Under the pieces are notes generated by a model that did no database searches, had not been told where the DNA came from, and saw only the letters and a list, made by a program, of their open reading frames with translations. Both the position numbers and the translations under genes were made by a program. From JBEKTY01 sp049515555 (GTDB lineage Bacteria > Planctomycetota > Planctomycetia > Pirellulales > Thermoguttaceae): a DNA stretch of 35,350 nt. Within the stretch, counting starts at the first letter, position 1. The number at the start of each line of letters is the position of its first letter. The stretch is taken from contig JBEKTY010000081.1 of the NCBI GenBank assembly GCA_049515555.1, forward strand, positions 1 through 35,350, written 5' to 3'. Of this stretch, positions 7,381 to 15,303 are shown one piece after another.

Positions 7381-9699
7381 ATGCCGCCGCGCAAAGTCAA
7401 TTCCGTGCTCGAGCTGGTGGGGAACACCCCGCTGGTGCGCATCAACCGCATGAACCCGGTGCCCGGCGTCGAGGTCTGGGTGAAGCTCGAGTACATGAAT
7501 CCCGGCGGCTCGGTCAAGGACCGCATTGCGCTGCGGATGATCGAGCAGGCCGAGGCCGCCGGCAAGCTGACCGCCGGCAAGATCGTGCTGGAGGCCAGCA
7601 GCGGCAATACGGCCATCGGCCTGGCCATGGTCTGCGCGGTCAAAGGCTACCAACTCCTGGTCACGATGAGCGAGTCGGCCAGCGAGGAGCGGCGGCGGAT
7701 TCTCAAAGCCTACGGGGCGCAGATCCTGCTGACGCCGGGCTACCGGGGCACCGACGGGGCCATCGAAGAAGCCTATCGCCTGGCCCGCGACGAGCCGGGC
7801 AAGTACGTCCTGGTCGACCAGTTCAACAACGAGGCCAACTGGCAAGCCCATTACGAGGGGACGGGCAAGGAGATCTGGGAGGCCACCGGCGGCCAGGTCG
7901 ACGCCGTGGTGCTCACCATGGGGACCACGGGCACGCTGATGGGCATCTCGCGGGCCTTGCGGACACTCAATCCGGCCGTGCGCGTGATCGGCGTCGAGCC
8001 CTTCAAGGGACACAAGATCCAGGGCTTGAAGAACATGAAGGAGAGCTACCCGCCCGGCATCTTCAAGCCCGAGGAACTACAGTCGATCGTGAACGTGGAC
8101 GACGATTCGGCCTATGAGACGGCGCGGCGGCTGGCGCGGGAAGAGGGGATATTCGTGGGCATGAGCGCCGGGGCGGCCTTGAAGGTGGCCCTGGACGAAG
8201 CCCGGACGCTGGGCCGCGGCAGCGTGGTGGCACTGCTGCCCGACGGCGGCGAGCGATATCTCTCCACGTCGCTGTTCGTGTGCGAGACGGTGCCCGAGCC
8301 GCTGCGGTTCTACAACACCCTGCCCCGCAAGATCGAGCAGTTGGAGCCCGTGGCGGCGGGCAAGGTTTCGATTTACTCCTGCGGTCCCAGCCTGGACGGG
8401 CCGCCCGACCTGGGACTGTGCCGGCGGGTGGTCTTCTCCGACGTCCTGCGGCGATATCTCGAGCAGCGCGGCTATCAAGTCCGCACGGCCATGAACCTGG
8501 GCGACATCGACGACCGCACGGTCAAGGAATGTCTCACCAGCGGCGGCAATCTGCGGGAGTTCACGGCCCGCTGGGAGCAGGTCTTCTTCCAGAGCCTGGA
8601 TACGCTGCGCGTCAAGCGCGCGCATCAATATCCCCGCGCCAGCGAGCACGTGGGCGACATGATCGACCAGACGCGCAGTCTTCTGGAAAAGGGATTGGCC
8701 TACGAGAAGCTGCGATCGGTCTACTTCCGGATCAGCGGCTCGGCCGACTACGGCCGGCTGTCGGGCATCGAGCCGCAGCGGATGCGGAGCGAGGCCTCCA
8801 CAACCTACGACTACTACGAGAAGGACAGTCCCGGCGACTTCGCCCTCTTCAAACGCTCGACGCTGGCGGAGCTCAAGGCCGGCATTTTCTGGCCCACGCC
8901 GTGGGGCAACGCCCGGCCGGGCTGGCACGTGGAGTGCGCCTGCATGGCCGTCGGGCACCTGGGCCAGCCCTTCGACATCCATACCGCCAGCAGCGACCTG
9001 ATCTTTCCCCACGGCGACAACGAGATCGCCATCGCCTCCGCCTTGCAGAACAAGCCCTTGGCCAAGCTCTGGATGCACTGCGAAGTGGTGATGGCCGACG
9101 GCAAGAAAGTGAGCCGTGCGGCGGGCAACGACCTGACCCTGGAGCGGCTGTTGGAACAGGGCTTTCAGGGCCCGGCGGTTCGCTACTGGCTGCTGGCCAC
9201 GCATTATCGCACGGTGCTGCATTACTCGGTGCGCGAGCTTCAGCGGGCGGCGCATTGCGTGGCGCGGCTCAGCGAGTTCGTGGCCCGGCTGGGGCAGTTT
9301 GCCCCCGGCCGGCGCAGTCCAGACCTGGATCAAGCCCTGCAGGCCACCCGCACCGGCTGGCAGGCAGCCATGGACAACGACCTCAACCTTCCCCAGGCCC
9401 TGGGAAGGCTGTTTGCCTTCATTCGCCACGTCAACCGGCTGCTGAACCAGGGAGAGTTGGACGGCGACCAGGTGCGGCAGGTCCTGGATTTGATGCGCCA
9501 AGCGAACGGCGTGCTGGACGTGATCGATTTCGAGCCCGCCCAGCCCGATGCCGAAGTGGCGCAACTGGTCGCGGCGCGTGACGCCGCCCGCAGCGCAAAG
9601 GACTTTTCCCGAGCGGATGCCCTGCGGGCCGAGCTGCGGGCCAAGGGCGTCGAGCTGACGGACAGCCCCTCCGGCACCTCCTGGAAAAAGAAGGCGTAA
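7381..9699 (+). CDS. Cysteine synthase (CysM-like) fused to a degenerate CysS-like domain
   Basis: A single 772-aa frame joins two enzymes. Residues 1-305 are a complete PLP-dependent cysteine synthase: K46 in GGSVKDR is the Schiff-base lysine, SSGNT is 73-77, and the phosphate loop is GTTGT (181-185), the CysM form. From about 308 a cysteinyl-tRNA-synthetase fold begins (RFYNTL). Its zinc ligands remain (C334, C519, H544, E548), but HIGH is DLGL (343-346) and KMSKS is KVSRA (576-580). The C-terminal helical and DALR-like parts are retained. A canonical cysS lies at 28674, so this domain is probably not the housekeeping synthetase. It could be an ATP-independent cysteine-binding or regulatory domain, or a cysteine ligase of altered chemistry. 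AAGGG (7369-7373) precedes ATG 7381. No frame break is seen at the junction. Confidence 0.9.
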   Translation: MPPRKVNSVLELVGNTPLVRINRMNPVPGVEVWVKLEYMNPGGSVKDRIALRMIEQAEAAGKLTAGKIVLEASSGNTAIGLAMVCAVKGYQLLVTMSESASEERRRILKAYGAQILLTPGYRGTDGAIEEAYRLARDEPGKYVLVDQFNNEANWQAHYEGTGKEIWEATGGQVDAVVLTMGTTGTLMGISRALRTLNPAVRVIGVEPFKGHKIQGLKNMKESYPPGIFKPEELQSIVNVDDDSAYETARRLAREEGIFVGMSAGAALKVALDEARTLGRGSVVALLPDGGERYLSTSLFVCETVPEPLRFYNTLPRKIEQLEPVAAGKVSIYSCGPSLDGPPDLGLCRRVVFSDVLRRYLEQRGYQVRTAMNLGDIDDRTVKECLTSGGNLREFTARWEQVFFQSLDTLRVKRAHQYPRASEHVGDMIDQTRSLLEKGLAYEKLRSVYFRISGSADYGRLSGIEPQRMRSEASTTYDYYEKDSPGDFALFKRSTLAELKAGIFWPTPWGNARPGWHVECACMAVGHLGQPFDIHTASSDLIFPHGDNEIAIASALQNKPLAKLWMHCEVVMADGKKVSRAAGNDLTLERLLEQGFQGPAVRYWLLATHYRTVLHYSVRELQRAAHCVARLSEFVARLGQFAPGRRSPDLDQALQATRTGWQAAMDNDLNLPQALGRLFAFIRHVNRLLNQGELDGDQVRQVLDLMRQANGVLDVIDFEPAQPDAEVAQLVAARDAARSAKDFSRADALRAELRAKGVELTDSPSGTSWKKKA

Positions 9700-9704
9700 G
9701 AATT

Positions 9705-9764
9705 GTAGTAGGCACACGCCGTGTGCCGTAACATGCGGACGGCACACGGCGTGTGGTGCGCTAC
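9705..9764. repeat. Palindromic GGCACACGCCGTGTGCC repeat
   Basis: The arms GTAGTAGGCACACGCCGTGT and ACGGCACACGGCGTGTGG...GCTAC form an imperfect inverted repeat just after the fusion gene. A half copy is found at 15275-15303 after the TatD gene. Either could act as a transcript-end hairpin. Confidence 0.75.
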
Positions 9765-9822
9765 ATTGGTAGTTGCAGGGTCGGTCGAGCGGAGCGAGCC
9801 CCACCAAAAGCCGTTTAAGGAC

Positions 9823-9987
9823 TGGAGTCTTGCGAGTTGATCTCCCCTCTCCCTTTGGGAGAGGGGCCGGGGGTGAGGGCAATGTGGGCGACATCACAAG
9901 GAACAAATGCTTTCCTCCCACCCGCTCTCACCCTAACCCTCTCCTAGAGGGACAGGGGACCCGGCATCCGCAATTTGCAACGCTCCA
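9823..9987. repeat. Palindromic repeat with TGGAGTCTTGC termini
   Basis: The left end TGGAGTCTTGCGAGTTG and right end CAATTTGCAACGCTCCA are near reverse complements. Inside are two facing CCCTCTCCC hairpins. The whole is related to 1346-1578. The stretch 9700-10085 between genes contains only this, the preceding palindrome and a promoter. Confidence 0.8.
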
Positions 9988-10006
9988 TTTGGTGGTTTGT
10001 ATTTCG

Positions 10007-10035
10007 TTGACACGCCCTGGTCCTTCGACTAGAAT
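10007..10035 (+). promoter_or_regulatory. Near-consensus sigma-70 promoter
   Basis: TTGACA (10007-10012) is followed after exactly 17 bases by TAGAAT (10030-10035). The predicted start is about 40 bases before the coiled-coil gene ATG at 10086, which also has a strong AGGAGG SD (10073-10078). This is the clearest promoter in the window. Confidence 0.8.
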
Positions 10036-10085
10036 GGACACGTACACTCGTACCCTTCGTACGCTTATCGAGAGGAGGTCCGCGC

Positions 10086-11492
10086 ATGGCCCGCGAAAGC
10101 CAAGGTTTGCAAATCGCTCTGATTATCTTCGTCATGCTGACGATTGTCCTGATCGTCACGACGTTTCTGTATCACAGCCGCTACACGGAGGCCGAAAAAA
10201 AGGTCAAAGACACCGAGCAGGCCGCCGCCAAAGAGCGGCAGAAGACGGGCGAGAAGGAGACCGAAAATGCCGACCTGCGGCGGATTATCGGCCTGGCGGA
10301 GAAGTCGGGCGCCGAGATTCGGGAGCAGTTCGACAAGGACATGAAGGCCTACGGGTCGAATTTTCCGGACGAAGCCCGGTTCTACAGCCCGATCCTCAAG
10401 CGCCTCTGGGATACGGTCGAGGACCGCACCAAGGAATTGGCCGATTCGAAGCAGAAGCTCAAGGACCTGGCCGAGCAATTCGCACAGCGGGAGGCGGCCA
10501 AGGACGCGACGATCAAGCAGTTCCAAGACGCGGTCAACAAGGCGGGGGCCGACGTGAAGACCGTCAGCGAAGATTTCGCCAAGTCGCGCGGGGTGATACT
10601 CCAGGATCAGAAGAATCTTTTGGCCGAACGGGACAAGCTCAAGACGAGTTACGTCGAGAAGATAGGCGTGGCCCAAGCGGAGGTCAAGGTCGCCAAGGAA
10701 AATGCGAACGTCGCGGCCGGGATCGTGGTCGCCCAGGGCAAGCAACTGGAGGGCTACCTGCGGCCCACGATGGACGTCCCGGCCGGCGAGATCACGTATG
10801 TCAATCAACACAACCGCACGGTGTCGATCAACCTGGGCCAGGCCGACGCCCTGGAGCGCCAGACGACCTTCAACGTTTACTCGGCCAATCCGGGCGACAT
10901 AAGCAAGGCCGTGAAGAAGGCGACGATCGAGGTGACCAACGTCTCGGATGGCCATTCCGAGGCCCGCATCGTCGAGGACAAGAATGCCGATCCGATCACG
11001 CCGGGCGACAAGATCCACACCCCGCTGTGGAGGCCGGGGGAGCGGACGCACTACGCCCTGGCCGGTTTCATGGACCTCGACGGCAACGGCCGCAACGCCG
11101 TGAGCACCGTCCGCAATCTGATCATCGTGCACGGCGGCGCGGTGGATTGCTGGCTCAACGAGCAGTGGAAGCGGACGGGCGAGATGAACGCCAACACCCG
11201 CTACCTCGTGGTGGGCGACGAGCCGGTCGGCCGGGGATCGCCCGAGGCGCTGGAGGCCTTCACCCTCATGAACAACGAGGCCCAGAAACTGAACATCCAT
11301 AAAATGCCCCTGTCGGAGTTGAAGCAGAAGATGGGCTATCAGAGGACGGGCACGGTGGAGCGTTTCGGCGCCGGCGCGCCGGCTGACGTTGGCCCTCGGC
11401 CGGTGGCTAGCGGCGCGAAGGCGGCGCCCGCCGGCGGAGCCGCAAAACGCCGCACCCCGCCCAAGGTCGAGGGCGGCGCGGACCAGCCGTAG
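10086..11492 (+). CDS. Membrane-anchored coiled-coil protein, function unknown
   Basis: The 468-aa protein starts with an N-terminal membrane helix (about 9-29, ALIIFVMLTIVLIVTTFLY). A long Lys/Glu/Ala-rich coiled coil follows (about 30-215). A globular region runs from about 225 to 430, in which RNLIIVHGGAVDCW has the look of a BRCT-like fold, and a Pro/Ala/Lys-rich tail ends the protein. The arrangement resembles planctomycete proteins of unknown function with an inner-membrane anchor and coiled-coil stalk. AGGAGG at seven bases from ATG 10086 and a TTGACA-17-TAGAAT promoter point to strong expression. It is monocistronic and convergent with the next gene. The BRCT resemblance is weak and based on pattern only. 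Confidence 0.85.
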   Translation: MARESQGLQIALIIFVMLTIVLIVTTFLYHSRYTEAEKKVKDTEQAAAKERQKTGEKETENADLRRIIGLAEKSGAEIREQFDKDMKAYGSNFPDEARFYSPILKRLWDTVEDRTKELADSKQKLKDLAEQFAQREAAKDATIKQFQDAVNKAGADVKTVSEDFAKSRGVILQDQKNLLAERDKLKTSYVEKIGVAQAEVKVAKENANVAAGIVVAQGKQLEGYLRPTMDVPAGEITYVNQHNRTVSINLGQADALERQTTFNVYSANPGDISKAVKKATIEVTNVSDGHSEARIVEDKNADPITPGDKIHTPLWRPGERTHYALAGFMDLDGNGRNAVSTVRNLIIVHGGAVDCWLNEQWKRTGEMNANTRYLVVGDEPVGRGSPEALEAFTLMNNEAQKLNIHKMPLSELKQKMGYQRTGTVERFGAGAPADVGPRPVASGAKAAPAGGAAKRRTPPKVEGGADQP

Positions 11493-11501
11493 ACGGCGGC
11501 T

Positions 11502-12110
11502 TCATCCCCTGATCTGTTCCTGCGGCCAGGGAGGGACATCCAGGGTCGGGCCGGGCACGGCCGGCAGCAGCGGCGTAGGTGGCGGCGTGGCCGAGAGCGG
11601 CTCCGTATGGCCGCCTTGTGGCAAGCCGGCTTCTATCGTCGTCGGCTCCGGCTTCTCGTTGGGCGGCTCGGTAAACAGGCGGTCGCGGATGCCTCGCAAC
11701 CGCTCGGCGCGGGCGGCCAGCTTGGGGCGCAGTCCGCCGGGACCGAATCGCTCCGGCTCCAAAAAAATCCGCGCGGGGTCCTTGAGCCCCTGCGACCTGG
11801 CCAGTCGCCACAGCAGCCACCACTCGGACCAGCGTAGCCGGTGGGCCTTGCACAGACTGAGGAACAGCCGCCGCGGACTGTCGTACGCGCGGTGCCGTGT
11901 GCCCATGGCCAGCAGTCGCGAGAGGGCCCAGATTGCGGCCATCAGCGCGGCCACGATCAGCAGGCCCAGCAGGATGTCGTCGCGGCCGGACGTTTCGGAC
12001 CGGCCGCGGAGCGGCAAATTGAGGCTACCCAACCGGGTCCGGTCGGCCAGCAGGATGCCGCGCAGTGCGGCGAGCGATTGCATCGGAAGGTTCCAGCAGT
12101 ATGCGGTCAT
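11502..12110 (-). CDS. Single-TM protein of unknown function
   Basis: The 202-aa protein has one clear membrane helix (about 45-67, DILLGLLIVAALMAAIWALS). A basic, Trp-rich segment follows (SEWWLLWRLARSQGL) and the tail is Pro-rich and probably disordered. I do not recognise the family. ATG at 12110 has no SD; ATG at 12083 (MQSLAALRG) is a credible alternative and would avoid starting next to the dispersed hairpin at 12117-12155. It follows the HEAT-repeat gene on the same strand with ten bases between the frames, so the two may form an operon. The gene is convergent with the coiled-coil gene, nine bases away. Confidence 0.65.
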   Translation of the reverse strand: MTAYCWNLPMQSLAALRGILLADRTRLGSLNLPLRGRSETSGRDDILLGLLIVAALMAAIWALSRLLAMGTRHRAYDSPRRLFLSLCKAHRLRWSEWWLLWRLARSQGLKDPARIFLEPERFGPGGLRPKLAARAERLRGIRDRLFTEPPNEKPEPTTIEAGLPQGGHTEPLSATPPPTPLLPAVPGPTLDVPPWPQEQIRG

Positions 12111-12116
12111 GGAGGC

Positions 12117-12155
12117 GCCCTCACCCTAACCCTCTCCCGGAGGGAGAGGGGACCG
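12117..12155. repeat. CCCTCTCCC/GGGAGAGGG hairpin at the HEAT gene end
   Basis: This single copy of the dispersed hairpin motif lies between two minus-strand genes. It supplies the last codons (about PSPSGRGLG) and the TGA of the HEAT-repeat protein at 12123-12121. Confidence 0.8.
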
Positions 12156-13767
12156 GAGGGTTAGTCCAAACGGAGGGGGCTCTTGGAGCGGGTGGCCGGC
12201 GGCGGGCCGATTCCTCGAGGCTCCGCTGGGCGGCCTGGCGGACGATTTCGCTCGTGTCGCCCAGGGCAGCCTGGAGTGCCCGGCGGGTGGCCGGGGTCGC
12301 CGATTGCGCCAGGGCGGTAACCGCCTCGAGCCGCACGATGTGGTCCTCGTCTTCCAGCAGCTTGATAATGGCGCCGTGCAGGGCTTCGACCACGTCGATG
12401 GTTCGGGCGATCACCAGGCTGCGGAGCCGCCGGCTGCGGACCGGGGAGCCCATTTCGTCTTCGAGCAGGGGCAGGGTTTGCGGGTCGATCTTCTTGACCA
12501 GCAGACCGGTGCTCCGTCGCACGTCGTCTTCCAGCAGATCGAAGGCCGCCAGGTAGCGTTTGAAACTGAATTCGGTCAGTCCTTCCCGCGCGGCCCGGCG
12601 GACCACGTCGTGGGGGCTTTCGATCATTTGCAGCAGAATGGTCAGCACGCCGGGGATTCCTCGGCCGCGGAGTTGGAGAGCGAGATTGGCCTGGACCTGG
12701 GGGTCGGGGTCGGCCAGGGCCCGCATGGCCAGGGCATTGGCGTCGGCCCCGTGGAAAGCGGCCAGGGCCCGGGCGGCCTCGCGGCGGCCCCCCGGCTTGC
12801 CCTGCAACAACACTTGCTCGATCACCGCCATCGCCTGCTGACGCGGAATCCCGGCCGTCATCGCCAGGCGGACGATGGCGTGCTGGCCGGCGTCGTCGAT
12901 CTGACCCAGGAGCCGCCCCGTGTCGCCGATCCAGACCACGGATTGGAGCCGCTTGAGATTCTGGGCGACCGTGGGGGACGGCTCTCGGCCGATCCGTTTC
13001 AACAGGTAGTGGAGGAATCGGTCATCGCTGCGCTGGGCGAGCACCGCCAAGGCCGCCGGCGGCGCGTGCGGATCGTCCAGGAAATTCAAGAGCAGCCGGA
13101 TCACGCCCCGCTGCGGACTGCTGGCAAGCGACTCCATGAGCATCGCGTGGGCCACGTGGTGCGGTGTCTGCAGAATCTGCTTCAGGATCACGTTGTCGCG
13201 GTTGACCAGAAGCAGGAAGCACTCGACCACTTCCCGCCGCTGGTGATGGCCGAACCGCCCGACGGACAGCTCCAGGCTGCTGACGACGTAGCGGCGAATC
13301 AGTTGCGGATCGCGGCGATCGCTGGGATCGCGGGTGCCGGCCAGCTCGTCGTAGAGCAACTCCACCAGTTCCGCGACGGTGCGGGCGGCCAGTTCGGCAT
13401 TGGGCCGCTTCCGGTCTTCCAGGGCGCTGAGGAGCGTGGGGACCAGGTCGTAGTCGCGGAAGAGGATGATGGCCCGGCAGGCGTTCTCGCACAGCGTCAG
13501 GTCGGTGCCCAGGAGGGCGTCGCGAAGGGTCCGCGCCATGCGGCCGCGGTACTGGCGGATGATCGCCTGCCACTGCGGCTTCATCCGCGGCATGCGATCG
13601 AGAATCTCGCGTCCGCCGGCCGAATCGCGGCGACGCAGAAGCGCGGTCAAGGCCTGTTCCTGAATCACCGCATTGGCGGAATCCAGCGCAGGAATCAGCA
13701 CCCGGACAGCCGCCTCGTTGTCCGTTTTGGCCAGCAATTCCAGCGTGGTTTCCAAGCCGCTGCGCAA
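12121..13767 (-). CDS. HEAT-repeat protein, function unknown
   Basis: About 548 aa consist almost wholly of two-helix HEAT-like units of 30-40 residues, such as VRLEAVTALAQSATPATRRA and VQANLALQLRGRGIPG. This builds an alpha-solenoid expected to bind proteins. No catalytic motif is seen. The N-terminus is uncertain: the first available codon is TTG at 13767 (LRSGLETT), a stop lies five codons upstream in frame, and no SD precedes it. A dispersed 75-bp repeat (13788-13862) sits just upstream, so the original 5' end may have been disrupted. The C-terminal PSPSGRGLG is encoded by a dispersed hairpin, so the natural C-terminus may also have been replaced. The protein could therefore be intact, altered at both ends, or a decaying gene, though the core frame is unbroken. 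Confidence 0.75.
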   Translation of the reverse strand: MRSGLETTLELLAKTDNEAAVRVLIPALDSANAVIQEQALTALLRRRDSAGGREILDRMPRMKPQWQAIIRQYRGRMARTLRDALLGTDLTLCENACRAIILFRDYDLVPTLLSALEDRKRPNAELAARTVAELVELLYDELAGTRDPSDRRDPQLIRRYVVSSLELSVGRFGHHQRREVVECFLLLVNRDNVILKQILQTPHHVAHAMLMESLASSPQRGVIRLLLNFLDDPHAPPAALAVLAQRSDDRFLHYLLKRIGREPSPTVAQNLKRLQSVVWIGDTGRLLGQIDDAGQHAIVRLAMTAGIPRQQAMAVIEQVLLQGKPGGRREAARALAAFHGADANALAMRALADPDPQVQANLALQLRGRGIPGVLTILLQMIESPHDVVRRAAREGLTEFSFKRYLAAFDLLEDDVRRSTGLLVKKIDPQTLPLLEDEMGSPVRSRRLRSLVIARTIDVVEALHGAIIKLLEDEDHIVRLEAVTALAQSATPATRRALQAALGDTSEIVRQAAQRSLEESARRRPPAPRAPSVWTNPPVPSPSGRGLG

Positions 13768-13787
13768 GGTATGGGCCCTTTATACTC

Positions 13788-13862
13788 CGCGCGGTTTGAA
13801 GTGACGCGAACCGTAACAATAGGGAAGACGTTGGATCATTCCGGGCCGCTCGCAGTATATTT
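13788..13862. repeat. 75-bp dispersed repeat, copy A (upstream of the HEAT gene)
   Basis: The stretch CTTTATACT...CAGTAT shares about 85-90% of bases with 26398-26475, including an identical block TGACGCGAACCGTAACAATA and following GGGAAGACGT. Both copies lie directly upstream of a minus-strand start codon in the same orientation. Confidence 0.8.
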
Positions 13863-13977
13863 CCGGCCACTACCCCGTATCTGGGATCGGTTGGACAGTC
13901 CGGGAAACTTCACCGCGGGCAGCGAGACGGGGGGTTATGCCGGTTGTGACAATCCGCACGCCCAGCGCGGACCAATC

Positions 13978-14059
13978 AGGGTGGCACGCCCTGAGGGACG
14001 AAGGGCGTGGCGAGGCGCGCAGAACCACGCCCTTCGCTGCGCTCAGGACGTGCCACCCT
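13978..14059. repeat. Palindromic AGGGTGGCACG repeat
   Basis: The left arm 13978-14010 (AGGGTGGCACGCCCTGAG...) and right arm 14025-14059 (...CTCAGGACGTGCCACCCT) are near reverse complements. With copy A it fills the 13768-14188 gap between divergent genes. No further gene is seen in the gap. Confidence 0.8.
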
Positions 14060-14188
14060 CGCTGGCCAGTTGCCCCGGCGGGCTTGCTTTGCCGGCGGCG
14101 GCGTGCGAGAATAGCTTCCCGTCGAGCGACCCGGCAGGCCATCCCGGGAGAGCTGACCCACAGGAGAGACTACCACCTGGGGCTAACC

Positions 14189-14431
14189 ATGACACACTTG
14201 CCGACCCCACCCCAACCGCTGGACCGCGACTTCCTGACGATCCGTGCCCGGCTCGTCGAGTTGGCCGCCGCGCTGGACCGGATCGATCGTGCCGGCGGCG
14301 GGGCGGCCGCCGATAGCCGCCTGGACAAGATCCGCCAAAGCCTCGATGTGTTGGGCGGCCCCACGTCTAACCGGGCCGCCGAGGTGCAGATGATCTTCTC
14401 CCTGCCGTACTCTGAGGACTGGCGGAAATAA
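14189..14431 (+). CDS. Small conserved-looking protein next to the TatD gene
   Basis: The 80-aa product starts at ATG 14189 (MTHLPTPPQPLDRDF). It is mostly helical, with a Leu/Ala/Arg heptad-like pattern (about 14-36) and an acidic-aromatic end (PYSEDWRK). No motif is recognised. The gene ends 18 bases before the TatD gene on the same strand, suggesting co-transcription and a possible part in the ebo-like locus. It is too short and dissimilar to be called EboA. The longer frame upstream runs through a repeat and is not used. Confidence 0.6.
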   Translation: MTHLPTPPQPLDRDFLTIRARLVELAAALDRIDRAGGGAAADSRLDKIRQSLDVLGGPTSNRAAEVQMIFSLPYSEDWRK

Positions 14432-14449
14432 TCCACTAGGTTGCATAGC

Positions 14450-15268
14450 ATGCACTTCTTCGATCCGCACATACATATCGCCGCGCGAACCACCGACGAC
14501 CTCCGCGCCCTGGCGCTGGCGGGTTGCGTGGCCGTGGGCGAGCCGGCCTTCTGGATGGGCTACGACCGCTCGGGCGCCGAGAGCTTTCGCGATTACTTCC
14601 GGCAGTTGACCGAGTGGGAGCCGAAGCGGACGGCCAATTACGGCATCCGCCATTACGCCTGGATGGGCGTGAATGCCAAGGAGGCGGAGGACGTCGGGCT
14701 GGCCCGCGCGGTGATCGCCATCCTGCCCGAGTTCCTCGATCGCCCCGGCGTGCTGGGGGTCGGCGAGGTGGGCCTGAACCGCAATACCCGCAACGAAGTG
14801 ACCACCCTGCTGGAACTGATCGAGCTGGCGCTGGGGCGCGACGAACAGCTCCTGTTCCACACGCCGCACCTGGAGCACAAGTACGCGGGCACGCGAATGA
14901 TCCTCGATCTGCTGCGGGCCGACCGGCGGGTGGACCGCAGCCGGGTGTGCATCGACCACTGCGAGGAGCACACCATCCGAGAGGTGCTCGACGAGGGTTA
15001 CTGGGCCGGCATCACGCTGTATCCGACCACCAAGGCCACGCCGGAGCGGGCGGCGGACATGGTCGAGCAGTTCGGCCCGGAGCGGATCCTGGTGAACTCC
15101 TCGGCCGACTGGGGCCCCTCGGACCCCATGGCCGTGCCCGAGTTCATTCTCGCGATGGCCCGCCGCGGGCACCCCGACTCGCTCATCCGCCGCATCGTCT
15201 ACGAGAACCCGCTGCGGTTCTTCAACCAGAGCGTGAATTTCCAGTTTACCCCCGGCGAGCCGGGGTAA
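14450..15268 (+). CDS. eboB: EboB-type TatD-family metal-dependent hydrolase
   Basis: This 272-aa cytosolic TIM-barrel hydrolase has all the metal ligands of the TatD family: H7 and H9 (DPHIHIA), E106 (GVGEVGLN), H137 (FHTPH), H170 (IDHCEEH) and D220 (SSADWGPSDP). Stretches such as TTDDLRALALAGCVAV, EPAFWMGY and the VNSSADWG-SDP motif are those I know from the EboB branch rather than DNase TatD. In cyanobacteria EboB belongs to the ebo locus needed for scytonemin precursor movement. ATG 14450 is chosen over TTG 14441 because family homology starts at MHFFDPH. The related UbiA, TIM-barrel and phosphodiesterase genes lie convergently downstream. Substrate unknown. Confidence 0.88.
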   Translation: MHFFDPHIHIAARTTDDLRALALAGCVAVGEPAFWMGYDRSGAESFRDYFRQLTEWEPKRTANYGIRHYAWMGVNAKEAEDVGLARAVIAILPEFLDRPGVLGVGEVGLNRNTRNEVTTLLELIELALGRDEQLLFHTPHLEHKYAGTRMILDLLRADRRVDRSRVCIDHCEEHTIREVLDEGYWAGITLYPTTKATPERAADMVEQFGPERILVNSSADWGPSDPMAVPEFILAMARRGHPDSLIRRIVYENPLRFFNQSVNFQFTPGEPG

Positions 15269-15274
15269 CGTTCA

Positions 15275-15303
15275 GCGGACGGCACACGGAGTGTGCCTGC
15301 TAC
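15275..15303. repeat. GGCACACGGAGTGTGCC hairpin between convergent genes
   Basis: The GCGGACGGCACACGGAGTGT... stretch is related to the palindrome at 9705-9764. It forms a short stem between the TatD gene and the heparinase-like gene and may serve as a bidirectional terminator. Confidence 0.6.

Noticed and set aside
9773..11302. 509-codon plus-strand ORF over the coiled-coil gene
   Set aside because: It is the out-of-frame shadow of the coiled-coil protein and starts in a repeat. The true frame has the promoter, the AGGAGG and a TM-plus-coil protein.
12304..14316. Long plus-strand ORF of 670 codons
   Set aside because: It is antisense to the HEAT-repeat gene and runs on through repeats. Its protein is rich in His, Gln, Arg and Pro, as in shadow frames of G+C-rich DNA, and has no family features.
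14441..14449. TTG 14441 as the TatD start
   Set aside because: Only three extra residues and no SD; the conserved family start is MHFFDPH at ATG 14450.
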